A stretch of DNA of 34,300 nucleotides from assembly GCA_964617625.1 (NCBI GenBank), contig CAZTZL010000032.1:1-34300 (forward strand). Reading direction: 5' to 3'. This document shows positions 14,124 to 22,244 of this stretch, in pieces (position 1 is the first letter of the stretch; each line of letters starts with the position of its first letter). The position numbers and the translations under genes were made by a program. The notes beneath the pieces are model-generated. The model was not told where the DNA came from. It searched no databases and saw only the letters and a list, made by a program, of their open reading frames with translations. The stretch comes from CAZTZL01 sp964617625 (lineage in GTDB: Bacteria > Zhuqueibacterota > QNDG01 > DSAB01).

Positions 14124-16211
14124 ATGCTGGGCTTTTTAAACACAGTTATTTTATTCGGCTTGATCGGAGTCGGACTCCCCGTTCTTATCCATCTGTTTGC
14201 CCGCCAAAAAATCAGGAAAATTTTGTTCAGCACCACGGCATTTATCAAGCAGGTGCATACCTATCGCTTGAAACGGATCAGGCTTCGCCAGATTCTTCTG
14301 TTGATTTTAAGATGCCTTGCCATCCTTTTTTTGGTGATGGGTTTTGCCAGACCGACGATTCGTTCTCATTCCATTTCAGGCAATGGAGCTGGATCGAACT
14401 CGATTGTACTGATCATGGATCGTTCTTTAAGCACAATGAGACAGGGGCTTCCCGGACAGGAGAGCGAGTGGGTCAAAAATATTCTTGAATTCATGAAAAA
14501 TGGAGATGAAGTCGCGGTAATACAGACAGTAAATCCCCATGAAGGAGAATTTGGATTTACGCACGATCCTCAAATTGCTTTAAGAAGAATCGAAAGTCAA
14601 CCATCAAGTTTTGCAAAAGGGAAAATGGAAAAAAGCTTGAATGCCGCCTCGGCTCTTCTGGCTCGATCCCGAAATTTGAATAAAGAAATCTATTTAATTT
14701 CCGATCTGCAGGCCAGCGAATTTGTCACCCGCCCGGATTCGGCCTTTTATAAAAAATGGAACTTTAGTCTCTTCATTCTTCCGATAAAGGGAGAATTAAA
14801 TAATCTTGCTGTCGGGCAGATGGGGATCGAGAATCAAATTATTCAACCGCAAACACCGGTCAGGATTTTTGCAGAAATTGCCAATTATGGGAATCACAAA
14901 ATTCATGATCTTCTTGTACGGGCATTCATCGAAGATCAGGTGACGGCACAAAAGGTGATTGATCTGAAGCCGGGAGAAAAACAGCGCATTGTGTTTCCAA
15001 TTAAAATTGCTCAAACAGGCTGGGTCCGGTGCAGAATCCAAATCGATGAAGATGACTTTCCCCAGGACAATGAAGGATTTCTGGTTTTTCGTGTTCCCGA
15101 AACGATTCGAGTGCTTATTTTGGGAAAGGACAGGGAATCCACCCGTCCGCTGGAACTGGCTATCAGTCCGCAAAGAGAGAATTCCGGAATTTTTAAAATT
15201 GAACAGGCTTTTTATGGAGAGCGCTGGATCGATAAGGTCAGCCGGGCAGATGTGATTTTAATTTCGAATTATCCTTCTTTCCAATCGGAGGAATCCCAGC
15301 GTTTAAAACAGTTTATTGAATCTGGAGGAGGTATTTTCCTTGTTCCGGGAAATAATAGTGATATCAGTAATTACAACCGGTTCTGCCTGAAACCGTGGGC
15401 CGGGATAGAATTTGGTGCAGAGATTGGAAAGTCCACGGGATCACAGGGGTATTTCCCGTTGCGGTCACTTGACAGCAGCCATCCGGTGTTCGAAGGTGTT
15501 TTCCAGTCGGAGACCGCAAAGTTTCAGCCCCTCCGGTTTTATCGTGTTCTCGAGTTGATCGGTAAAATCCCGGAATCTGTGTTGACGCTGCAGGATAAGA
15601 TCTGTTTATTGGGAGAAATCTCCGTCGGCAAAGGAAAACTGTTTTTATTCACAAGCAGTATCGACCCCGAGTGGTCAGACGTGGCCTATTCTTCGCTTTT
15701 TGCACCTCTGATATACCGAAGTGTGCTTTATCTCTCTCAAGGGACAGAAGGCAGTAAAACGATCCTATCGGGCGAAACGATCACTGTGAGTATAGACACG
15801 GGGAATGTTGCGTCAAAATACTGTGTTGAGATTCCCGATGGGAGTGAAATAAAAATTCTCCCCGAAATGAAACGGGATCAATTCGTCCTTGGTTTTTCGA
15901 GTACAACCTTGCCTGGATTTTATCGTTTTTATGAAGACAAGAACTTGATCGGCATCAGAACCGTGAACATTGATCCTGCAGAGTCGGATTTTCGAGTAAT
16001 CGACGAGAAAACGCTGCACAGTTATTTCGAACATATTGATTTCAGGATCGTACATAAAAATGATCAACTGGAGGAAATAATTTCGGCAGTTCGATGGGGA
16101 AGAGAATTGTGGAAAGAAATGTTAATATTCGGGCTGATGGTTTTGATTATAGAAATGCTGATCATGCGGGAAAATCGATTTCAGGACAATTCAACGAAAA
16201 GAATGTCATAG
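14124..16211 (+). CDS. BatA-domain and VWA-domain membrane protein
   Basis: A 695-residue protein. Residues 1-80 are a BatA/aerotolerance N-terminal domain with two membrane spans (about 5-25 and 56-75). A von Willebrand A domain follows with the metal site D99-x-S101-x-S103. A cell-surface-type beta region comes next, and a class I glutamine-amidotransferase-like fold around 330-450 (VLILGKDRES..., ESGGGIFLVPG) that shows no obvious catalytic Cys. The last span is near 664-686. In Bacteroidota and relatives such proteins lie near MoxR ATPases and are implicated in envelope homeostasis, but no moxR is seen here. The end overlaps the open frame of hflX. Confidence 0.85.
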   Translation: MLGFLNTVILFGLIGVGLPVLIHLFARQKIRKILFSTTAFIKQVHTYRLKRIRLRQILLLILRCLAILFLVMGFARPTIRSHSISGNGAGSNSIVLIMDRSLSTMRQGLPGQESEWVKNILEFMKNGDEVAVIQTVNPHEGEFGFTHDPQIALRRIESQPSSFAKGKMEKSLNAASALLARSRNLNKEIYLISDLQASEFVTRPDSAFYKKWNFSLFILPIKGELNNLAVGQMGIENQIIQPQTPVRIFAEIANYGNHKIHDLLVRAFIEDQVTAQKVIDLKPGEKQRIVFPIKIAQTGWVRCRIQIDEDDFPQDNEGFLVFRVPETIRVLILGKDRESTRPLELAISPQRENSGIFKIEQAFYGERWIDKVSRADVILISNYPSFQSEESQRLKQFIESGGGIFLVPGNNSDISNYNRFCLKPWAGIEFGAEIGKSTGSQGYFPLRSLDSSHPVFEGVFQSETAKFQPLRFYRVLELIGKIPESVLTLQDKICLLGEISVGKGKLFLFTSSIDPEWSDVAYSSLFAPLIYRSVLYLSQGTEGSKTILSGETITVSIDTGNVASKYCVEIPDGSEIKILPEMKRDQFVLGFSSTTLPGFYRFYEDKNLIGIRTVNIDPAESDFRVIDEKTLHSYFEHIDFRIVHKNDQLEEIISAVRWGRELWKEMLIFGLMVLIIEMLIMRENRFQDNSTKRMS

Positions 16212-17512
16212 AAGAAAAGGAAAGACGAATTTTCCAAAGCAATAAACCGAAAGAAAAAGAAAAAGCGATTCTGGTGGGAGTCACTCTGCCGGGAATGACC
16301 CGTGACCGGACATTGGAAAGTCTGGATGAACTGGTTTTACTCGCGGAAACCGCTGGTGCAGAAGTTGTGGATCGGATCCTTCAGGATAAACGATCCCTCT
16401 CTCCGGCCACACTGATCGGAAAAGGGAAGGTCCATGAGATTGCACAGAAGGCTGTTCAAACCAATACCCGGGTGATTATTTTTGATGAGGACCTGACGCC
16501 AGTGCAGGTTAAAAATCTTGAGAATGAATTTGAACGGAAAGTGGTTGACCGCAGCGGGTTAATTCTTGATATTTTTGCCCGGAGGGCGCGCACACGTGAA
16601 GCGCAGACACAGGTTGAACTGGCTCAGTTAGAATATTATCTGCCGAGACTGACCCGGCAATGGGGCCACCTTTCGAGGCAGGAGGGCGGTATCGGAACGC
16701 GGGGGCCGGGAGAGACGCAGTTAGAATCGGACCGCCGTATGATTCGAAAGCGGATCGATCGATTGAAATCCGATTTAAAAAAAATCGAACAACAGAGAAG
16801 TGTGCGCCGGAAGCACAGGTGGGATCATCAAAAAATCGCACTTGTGGGGTATACCAATGCGGGCAAATCCAGTCTGCTCAATGCATTGTCGGATGCGGAG
16901 GTTTTTGTCGAGAATCAGCTTTTTGCCACTCTCGATACGACGATCCGGGCCTTTTCGATTCCCGATTATCAGAAATTGCTGTTGATCGATACGGTTGGAT
17001 TCATACGGAAACTTCCCCATCACCTGATCGCTTCGTTCCGCAGTACACTTGAGGAAACGATCGAGGCCGATCTTCTCCTGCATGTTATCGACATCAGCCA
17101 TTCCCATTTTGAGGAACAAATAGGTTCCGTGCAGGGTGTTCTCCGCGATTTGGGAATCCAGGACAAACCGGTCATTTATGTATTTAATAAGATTGATTTA
17201 CTTGATCAGAGAAATCATTTTTCTTCTCTTAAACAGCGTTTTCAAAAAGCAGTTTTTACTTCGGCGGTCAAGGGGATCGGATTTGGGGAACTCCGAAGGG
17301 AAATCACCCAATTTTTAAAAGACCATGAAGTGGTTGGAGAAATTCGGATTCCGGTTCATGAAGCCAAGGTTTTAGCTGAAATTTATAATCTGGCCCATGT
17401 GTTGGAAAAAACTTATGACGGGGAGGAAGCTGTAATTCGTTTTCAGGCCACAGTTCAGCATGCATCAAGAATACAGTCTCTGGCGAAAAGTGTTCATCAA
17501 GAAACAGAATAA
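16094..17512 (+). CDS. hflX: GTPase HflX (ribosome rescue/splitting)
   Basis: Ribosome-associated GTPase that splits stalled 70S ribosomes. The N-terminal HflX domain (AILVGV, then ATLIGKGKVHEIA and VIIFDEDLTPVQ) is followed by the linker with RQEGGIGTRGPGETQLE and the G domain: G1 GYTNAGKSSLLN (near 253), G3 DTVGFI and G4 NKID. The start is uncertain. The only ATG (16094) and a GTG (16109) lie far inside the BatA/VWA gene and give an atypical leader. An ATT at 16229, 17 bases after that gene's stop and just after AAAAGGAAAG, would give a normal N-terminus. The longer frame is given here. Confidence 0.9.
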   Translation: MGKRIVERNVNIRADGFDYRNADHAGKSISGQFNEKNVIEEKERRIFQSNKPKEKEKAILVGVTLPGMTRDRTLESLDELVLLAETAGAEVVDRILQDKRSLSPATLIGKGKVHEIAQKAVQTNTRVIIFDEDLTPVQVKNLENEFERKVVDRSGLILDIFARRARTREAQTQVELAQLEYYLPRLTRQWGHLSRQEGGIGTRGPGETQLESDRRMIRKRIDRLKSDLKKIEQQRSVRRKHRWDHQKIALVGYTNAGKSSLLNALSDAEVFVENQLFATLDTTIRAFSIPDYQKLLLIDTVGFIRKLPHHLIASFRSTLEETIEADLLLHVIDISHSHFEEQIGSVQGVLRDLGIQDKPVIYVFNKIDLLDQRNHFSSLKQRFQKAVFTSAVKGIGFGELRREITQFLKDHEVVGEIRIPVHEAKVLAEIYNLAHVLEKTYDGEEAVIRFQATVQHASRIQSLAKSVHQETE

Positions 17513-17530
17513 TTATTTGTGTGATAAATA

Positions 17531-17778
17531 ATATCAAATGTCAAAATCACCCGCCATAGGCGGATCCGCCTTGGGCGGAAAATATCAAATCAATGCCAAA
17601 ACACAAATCAAAAACAGAAATTGATATGGACTACCATTGTAAAATATCCTTAACCCATAGATATTATGAGGAATTGTGATAAATATCCATGTCAGAGTTT
17701 GGGATTGTCTGCTTTAACAAGTTTTTTGAAATTTGGTAATTGGGTTTTATTTAGCTTTTGGGATTTGTCATTTGGAAT
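17531..17778. repeat. Imperfect inverted low-complexity words around a 200-base core
   Basis: The word ATATCAAATGTCAAAATC (17531-17548) is matched at 13 of 18 positions by the reverse complement of 17761-17778. Related words recur nearby (17579-17620 and 17728-17760). This is the same architecture as the tRNA spacers, with a different word. Confidence 0.4.
17550..17578. repeat. GC-rich double hairpin (dispersed repeat copy 2)
   Basis: CCGCCATAGGCGG followed directly by a second CCGCC/GGCGG hairpin. The stretch from 17562 to 17583 closely matches 940-961 (shared pattern GGCGG, A or G-less TCCGCCT, two to three variable bases, GGCGG, AAAAT), so both copies belong to one dispersed family. Confidence 0.6.
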
Positions 17779-17882
17779 TTTAAAATAATTGAATATTCGA
17801 ATTTTTACCAAAGTTTAGTACATAATTTAATATAGACTCTATCAATTTATTTTAAAACTATCGATCATTCAAGGAGGTTATC

Positions 17883-19169
17883 ATGAATAGAGAAGCAGTG
17901 CGGCATAATATTCACATGTTTATCTATATTTTTATATTTTCGGGATTATTTTTCCAAATTCGTGCAACGGCAAATGATGAAATCAAGCTGAAACATCAGG
18001 CCCGGACAGAGCAGGGGGTGTGGGAGGATGATTGGGATGAGGAATGGGATGAAGACTGGGGAGAGGACAAGATGCCTTCCCATTTTATTTTTCGATACAA
18101 CCGTGTCGAGGGTATTTTCCTGGCTGCAGGTGTGAGCAAGGAAAATATCCGTAAAAAAAACCTTTCCGCGCCTCTGCCTTACGGATTTACGGGATACAGT
18201 TTCGGGCAAAAAGAGGTTGAGTACCAAATCGGTCTTGAAAAGGGTTCTTTTACAAAAAATCGGATGATCATAGGAGGCGAGTTTCATCACACAATCGATA
18301 CACAGGATCGATGGTTCATCCCGGACATGGAAAACTCCCTGGCGGCTTTCTTTTTAAAAGAGGATTTTCATGATTTTTATTTGCGGGAGGGATACAGCTT
18401 TTATTTGGATCAGGCTGTCGATACGTATATTAAAATGAATATCGCATATCACTATGAAGCTTATGATTCCCTTGAAAAGGAAGTTAACTGGTCCCTCTTC
18501 GGCAGTAAAAAACACTTTCGTGAAAATCCGGCCATGCCGGCCCTCGACATGAGGAGTGTAAGTGCCCGGTGGGCTTTTGATTCCCGAAACAGCTTGAAGC
18601 ATACCAAGCGGGGATGGTACATTCAGATTGAGGGTGAATATGCAGGCAGGGGTATTGGAGGAGAAGCCGATTTTGACAGATGGTTAGCTGATGTTAGAAG
18701 ATACCAGCCTCTGGGTGGCGGGAGCGGTGTCGATATTCGTATTCGTTTGGGTTCCATTCACAGAGATCTTCTCTGGCAAAAGAGTTTTCAACTGGGCGGG
18801 ATCGGAACATTGAGGGGATTTCCGTTTAAAGCATTTCCTCTCGGTTCCAAACAGATCGGCGGAAACCGGATGTTTTTAACACAGATTGAATACCGGCTGG
18901 GACCGGAGGAACTATACAGCACAACGGATCTGGGTATTTTGGAGAATTTCAATTTTATTTTATTTACTGATATCGGGTGGGTTGATTGTGTTGATCAGGG
19001 TATCGGACTATTCGGGGGATTTGGACAATTTTCGTTTTCCAATCTAAAGAACGATGTCGGCCTGGCCTTGGCCGATCGGGATAACAACATTCGTTTCGAA
19101 ATTGCGAGACGAACGGATACCGGACATAAACCATTTGTCTTTTATTTACGTATAAATAGAACCTTCTAG
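17883..19169 (+). CDS. BamA/Omp85-like outer-membrane beta-barrel without POTRA domains
   Basis: A 428-residue predicted outer-membrane protein. A signal peptide covers about 1-30 (basic start, then a hydrophobic core FIYIFIFSGLFF). Residues 47-62 form four tandem tetrapeptides W-(D/E)3 (the last WGED), with Trp at 47, 51, 55 and 59. The rest is the bacterial surface antigen barrel, with the diagnostic GTLRGF motif near residue 312 and SARWAFDSRNS before it. The C-terminal residue is Phe (LRINRTF), the usual outer-membrane insertion signal. No POTRA repeats precede the barrel, so it is not a full BamA or TamA. It has a perfect AAGGAGGT ribosome binding site and probably leads a unit with the two genes downstream. 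Function unknown. Confidence 0.82.
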   Translation: MNREAVRHNIHMFIYIFIFSGLFFQIRATANDEIKLKHQARTEQGVWEDDWDEEWDEDWGEDKMPSHFIFRYNRVEGIFLAAGVSKENIRKKNLSAPLPYGFTGYSFGQKEVEYQIGLEKGSFTKNRMIIGGEFHHTIDTQDRWFIPDMENSLAAFFLKEDFHDFYLREGYSFYLDQAVDTYIKMNIAYHYEAYDSLEKEVNWSLFGSKKHFRENPAMPALDMRSVSARWAFDSRNSLKHTKRGWYIQIEGEYAGRGIGGEADFDRWLADVRRYQPLGGGSGVDIRIRLGSIHRDLLWQKSFQLGGIGTLRGFPFKAFPLGSKQIGGNRMFLTQIEYRLGPEELYSTTDLGILENFNFILFTDIGWVDCVDQGIGLFGGFGQFSFSNLKNDVGLALADRDNNIRFEIARRTDTGHKPFVFYLRINRTF

Positions 19170-19177
19170 AAAAGATG

Positions 19178-19263
19178 AATAATCAATCATGAATGATGAT
19201 GTTCGATTTTCGGGAAAAAATAAAAACACATATTTCGAAAATCATAATTGGTTGTTGATTACT
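19178..19263. repeat. Imperfect inverted repeat in the spacer after the barrel gene
   Basis: The outer words TAATCAA (near 19180-19187) and TTGATTA (near 19255-19261) and the inner words CGATTTTCG (19204-19212) and CGAAAATCA (near 19236-19244) pair, with unequal AT-rich material between. This is another member of the spacer hairpins; no T-run follows. Confidence 0.45.
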
Positions 19264-19304
19264 CGTAAATCATAAAATTTAATTTTTCAAAAAAAGAGGG
19301 ATCG

Positions 19305-20177
19305 ATGAGAAAACATTTATTTTTCCTGATCTGTTTACAGATTGTCGTATGCGGATTTCTTTCGGCAAAAGAACACGGTTTTCTGGAAACAAGAGAGGAA
19401 TCGTTCAAAGTTTCTACCGCGGATCCGCTCGAGGTTTTTATTGATGTGGATGCCGGAGAAATATCGGTTGCGAAAAGTCAGAGTGAAAGGGAAGGAAAGG
19501 TAACCTTTCATTATGACATTGAGATGTTTAGATCAAGATATCAATTTTTTGAGGAAAAAAATCGTGTCAGGATTTCATTGGATAAACGCGATTGGAAAAA
19601 ATGGTCATTTAAAAACGACAAAGACGATGAAGACATGGCCGAGTTGGAAGTATTGCTGCCGGACGGAGTCGATATCTATCTCGACACGAAACTAAAAGCG
19701 GGTGAGACGAGCATGCAATTGGGTGGGCTCCGCTTGAAAGAATTCAGTCTCAATAATTGGGCCGGCGAGGTAAAAATCCAGTTTCAGGAACCCAACCCCA
19801 TTGTCATGGAATTTTTGGATATACACAACAAAGTCGGAGAAATGGAACTGTTGGATTTGGGGAATGCCCGGTTCGAGAGAGCGGAAATTAACGGGGGCAT
19901 CGGACAGATAAAGGTATATTTCCACGGCGCCATACTGGATGAAAGTATGGCAAAAGTCGATCTCGATATAGGCGAGACGGAAGTTTTTCTTCCATCGGAT
20001 ATCGGTGTCCGCATGTTTGTGGGTAGTGCGTTGGGATTTCTATCTCAAAAAGACATCGATTCCTCATTTTACCGGCGCGGACGATATTATATTACAGAAA
20101 ATTATAAGACTGAGAAAAGGAAATTTTCTCTCCGCATCACACCCGGATTGGGTGAATTAAATGTTGAAAGAGAGTAG
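19305..20177 (+). CDS. Secreted toastrack-like (LiaF C-terminal/DUF4097-like) protein
   Basis: A 290-residue protein with an N-terminal signal peptide (about 1-21; hydrophobic FFLICLQIVVCGFL, no clear lipobox). The body is all-beta, with repeating short strands that contain the pattern D-x-G-E-x-x-(V/L): VDAGEISV, LKAGETSMQL, NKVGEMEL, DIGETEVFLP and PGLGELNV. This regular ladder is typical of the toastrack domain found in LiaF, PspC-linked and DUF4097 proteins of envelope-stress systems. A good AGAGGG ribosome binding site precedes the ATG. It lies between a barrel protein and a LiaI-like membrane protein. Family call is by pattern only. Confidence 0.65.
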   Translation: MRKHLFFLICLQIVVCGFLSAKEHGFLETREESFKVSTADPLEVFIDVDAGEISVAKSQSEREGKVTFHYDIEMFRSRYQFFEEKNRVRISLDKRDWKKWSFKNDKDDEDMAELEVLLPDGVDIYLDTKLKAGETSMQLGGLRLKEFSLNNWAGEVKIQFQEPNPIVMEFLDIHNKVGEMELLDLGNARFERAEINGGIGQIKVYFHGAILDESMAKVDLDIGETEVFLPSDIGVRMFVGSALGFLSQKDIDSSFYRRGRYYITENYKTEKRKFSLRITPGLGELNVERE

Positions 20178-20203
20178 GCACATTTTAATGACAGGAGAAG
20201 ACA

Positions 20204-20695
20204 ATGGAAAAGCCGAAAGGGACGTTTGTCTGGGGAGTATTTCTGGTCGTGATCGGAGTGGTTTTTCTGATTGGAAATTTCAGCCGGGTCGGTATGGAAA
20301 AACTGTGGCCTTTATTTCCATTGATCGCGGGTCTGGCTTTTTGCATCGGTTATTTTTATGACCGAAAAAATGTCGGGCTTCTCATGCCCGGTTCAATCCT
20401 CGTTGTCATCGCTCTTCTTTTCTTTTATTGCACATTTGCGGGTTGGTACCACATGGCCAATCTCTGGCCGTTGTTTATCATCGCGCCGGCTGCCGGATTT
20501 ATTGCCATCTATTTTAGAGGAATGAAAGACAAGGACCTGCTTATCCCTGCAGGTATATTAACAGGCCTTGGGATTATATTTCTTTTTATCACGCATGATC
20601 TGGGTGACTATTGGCCGATCCTGATGATACTGGCTGGTATTTTATTGATTGTCCTGCATTTGTTTAACAAGCGGAAAGATCAGTCGTCAGAATAA
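20204..20695 (+). CDS. LiaI/LiaF-type transmembrane protein (DUF5668-like)
   Basis: A 163-residue membrane protein with about six hydrophobic segments in three similar pairs, each pair containing a W-P-(L/I)-(F/L) signature: KLWPLFPLIAG, NLWPLFIIAPA and DYWPILMILAG. This internal repeat and the GxxLVVIGVVFLIGN start fit the LiaI/LiaF transmembrane module. In LiaF this module is fused to a toastrack domain; here the toastrack is encoded separately by the preceding gene, 26 bases upstream. AGGAGA precedes the ATG. Probably part of an envelope-sensing pair; the partner kinase is not in the window. Confidence 0.75.
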   Translation: MEKPKGTFVWGVFLVVIGVVFLIGNFSRVGMEKLWPLFPLIAGLAFCIGYFYDRKNVGLLMPGSILVVIALLFFYCTFAGWYHMANLWPLFIIAPAAGFIAIYFRGMKDKDLLIPAGILTGLGIIFLFITHDLGDYWPILMILAGILLIVLHLFNKRKDQSSE

Positions 20696-20750
20696 AATTG
20701 GTTGTTGGTTCGGATTTTTGAATTGGCAGTGGGCAATTATCACACTTTCC

Positions 20751-22232
20751 TCATGGATTAAAATTTGACTTCATATTTTCCCATACTTGTTCTGCCATTT
20801 GTACATTGCCGTACATGACATCAAAAGTGCCCAGTAACATGCAGGCTTCCATGTCCTTTGGATCAAGTTCGATGGCTTTGGAAGCAATCCTGACAATATC
20901 CTCTTCTGCCTGCTTCCTGGAACTGGCCTTGTTCAAACAGATCAACTTCTGCCAGCCAATAGAAGCAAAGTAACTTGAATTGTATGTATAATTTGCACGG
21001 GCTTTTGTTTCATTTAAATCCACAGATTTCTCCAGCGCTTGAAGATGTGAAGGGGGAATTTGATCAAGCAGATTCATCTGAATAAACGTTGAAACGGCAG
21101 CTTTGGCAATAATCTGATTGCCAAGTAAATTGAGATGAATTGAATCAAGAAAATAATTATATCCGATTTCTTCTGAATTCAGTGATGAAAAAACCGATAA
21201 TAAATTAACCAAAGGGATATTTCGCTTTTGGGATAATGATTTTAAAATCTGATTCGTATCGTCATAATAATCAAAAAGGAGACGCGCATCTCTGTTATAA
21301 TAAAAATTTCTGACGCGTCCGAGGAAAAGAAGTGGAACATGTTTTTCCTGACATTGATCGATCATATGGTTTATATTTAGAAGAAAGATTCTTTTAAATT
21401 TGGGATGCCATTGATCGGCCCGGTTTAATTGCTGAAGAAATGGCTGCATGCGATCCCGATGCGGAATGTCCGATGTGTCAAGTTTCGATATCCACAACCC
21501 GCCATATTGAACATCCAAAATGCTGCGTATGGAATTTACATGTTCAATCTGTGGTGTGAAGATTTCTGGATCAAACACGTCGGGTTTCATTATAGTGTCC
21601 AATACCTCCTGTCCGAATGAGATGATGCGTTTTTTGATCACCAATTGAAATAACCGCCTGAACAGGTAGCTGTGATCCAACACATGCTTTATTTTTTTTA
21701 AACGGGGTCTGATTTCAATATTAATCTCGTTTCTGTGAAAACGATCATCCCGGGCCTCGTTGTTTCCCAGAAAAAGAATAATGAGATCCGGATCGTACCC
21801 GATAATTTCATCAAAAATGTTTTTTACGCGACAGGATCCAAATCCCTTTCGCGCACAATTGATGATTTCAAATTTCCGTTCAGGGTAATAGGCCTCCAGC
21901 CGCTTTTGCATCCAGTATGCAAAGGATCCGCTGGCTCCAAATGCCTCCCCGTATGCGACCGATCCTCCAAGGACAAAAACACGGAATGTGCTGTCAGATT
22001 TAACAACAGGAAAGGTGTTGGCCTGAATGTCTTTTTTAGGATTGGTTTGATAAAAATATCGATCATTAATTTTTATTTTTTGAAAATAGGGGGGTGTACC
22101 GTAAAAACCGAAAAAGTAGGCTTCGTCCTGAATGGAGGGATAATTTATTAATCGTAAAAGTCCTTCCGCACTACACAAGGCAATGAGGAGCGACAGGCCG
22201 ATTATCGATATATTCTTTAAATACAATGGCAT
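20751..22232 (-). CDS. SGNH/GDSL hydrolase with N-terminal membrane anchor and C-terminal TPR-like end
   Basis: A 493-residue protein. Residues 5-25 form a membrane anchor. The SGNH catalytic blocks are present: GGS with S91, GNNE (156-159) with the Asn of block III, and DSIH with D363 and H366. The end (about 430-490, with AIELDPKDMEACMLLGTFDVMYGN) looks like a TPR. Twelve bases upstream on the same strand is an MBOAT O-acyltransferase. Such pairs, like AlgI with AlgJ/AlgX, transfer acetyl groups to exported polysaccharides: the MBOAT passes the acyl group across the membrane and the SGNH protein places it on the sugar. The substrate here is unknown. Confidence 0.85.
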   Translation of the reverse strand: MPLYLKNISIIGLSLLIALCSAEGLLRLINYPSIQDEAYFFGFYGTPPYFQKIKINDRYFYQTNPKKDIQANTFPVVKSDSTFRVFVLGGSVAYGEAFGASGSFAYWMQKRLEAYYPERKFEIINCARKGFGSCRVKNIFDEIIGYDPDLIILFLGNNEARDDRFHRNEINIEIRPRLKKIKHVLDHSYLFRRLFQLVIKKRIISFGQEVLDTIMKPDVFDPEIFTPQIEHVNSIRSILDVQYGGLWISKLDTSDIPHRDRMQPFLQQLNRADQWHPKFKRIFLLNINHMIDQCQEKHVPLLFLGRVRNFYYNRDARLLFDYYDDTNQILKSLSQKRNIPLVNLLSVFSSLNSEEIGYNYFLDSIHLNLLGNQIIAKAAVSTFIQMNLLDQIPPSHLQALEKSVDLNETKARANYTYNSSYFASIGWQKLICLNKASSRKQAEEDIVRIASKAIELDPKDMEACMLLGTFDVMYGNVQMAEQVWENMKSNFNP

Positions 22233-22244
22233 ACAGAACCGCTT

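Larger units (their letters stand above)
17513..17882. other. Gene-free spacer with repeats, 370 bases
   Basis: AT-rich spacer between hflX and the BamA-like gene. It holds a GC-rich double hairpin (17550-17578) and imperfect inverted low-complexity words (17531-17548 against 17761-17778). A full AAGGAGGT ribosome binding site (17871-17878) ends it. No credible coding frame is seen. A promoter for the downstream gene must lie here, but no convincing -35/-10 pair was found. Confidence 0.6.

Noticed and set aside
17513..17882. Insertion sequence remnant
   Set aside because: No transposase frame and no target-site duplication seen; only short imperfect inverted words.
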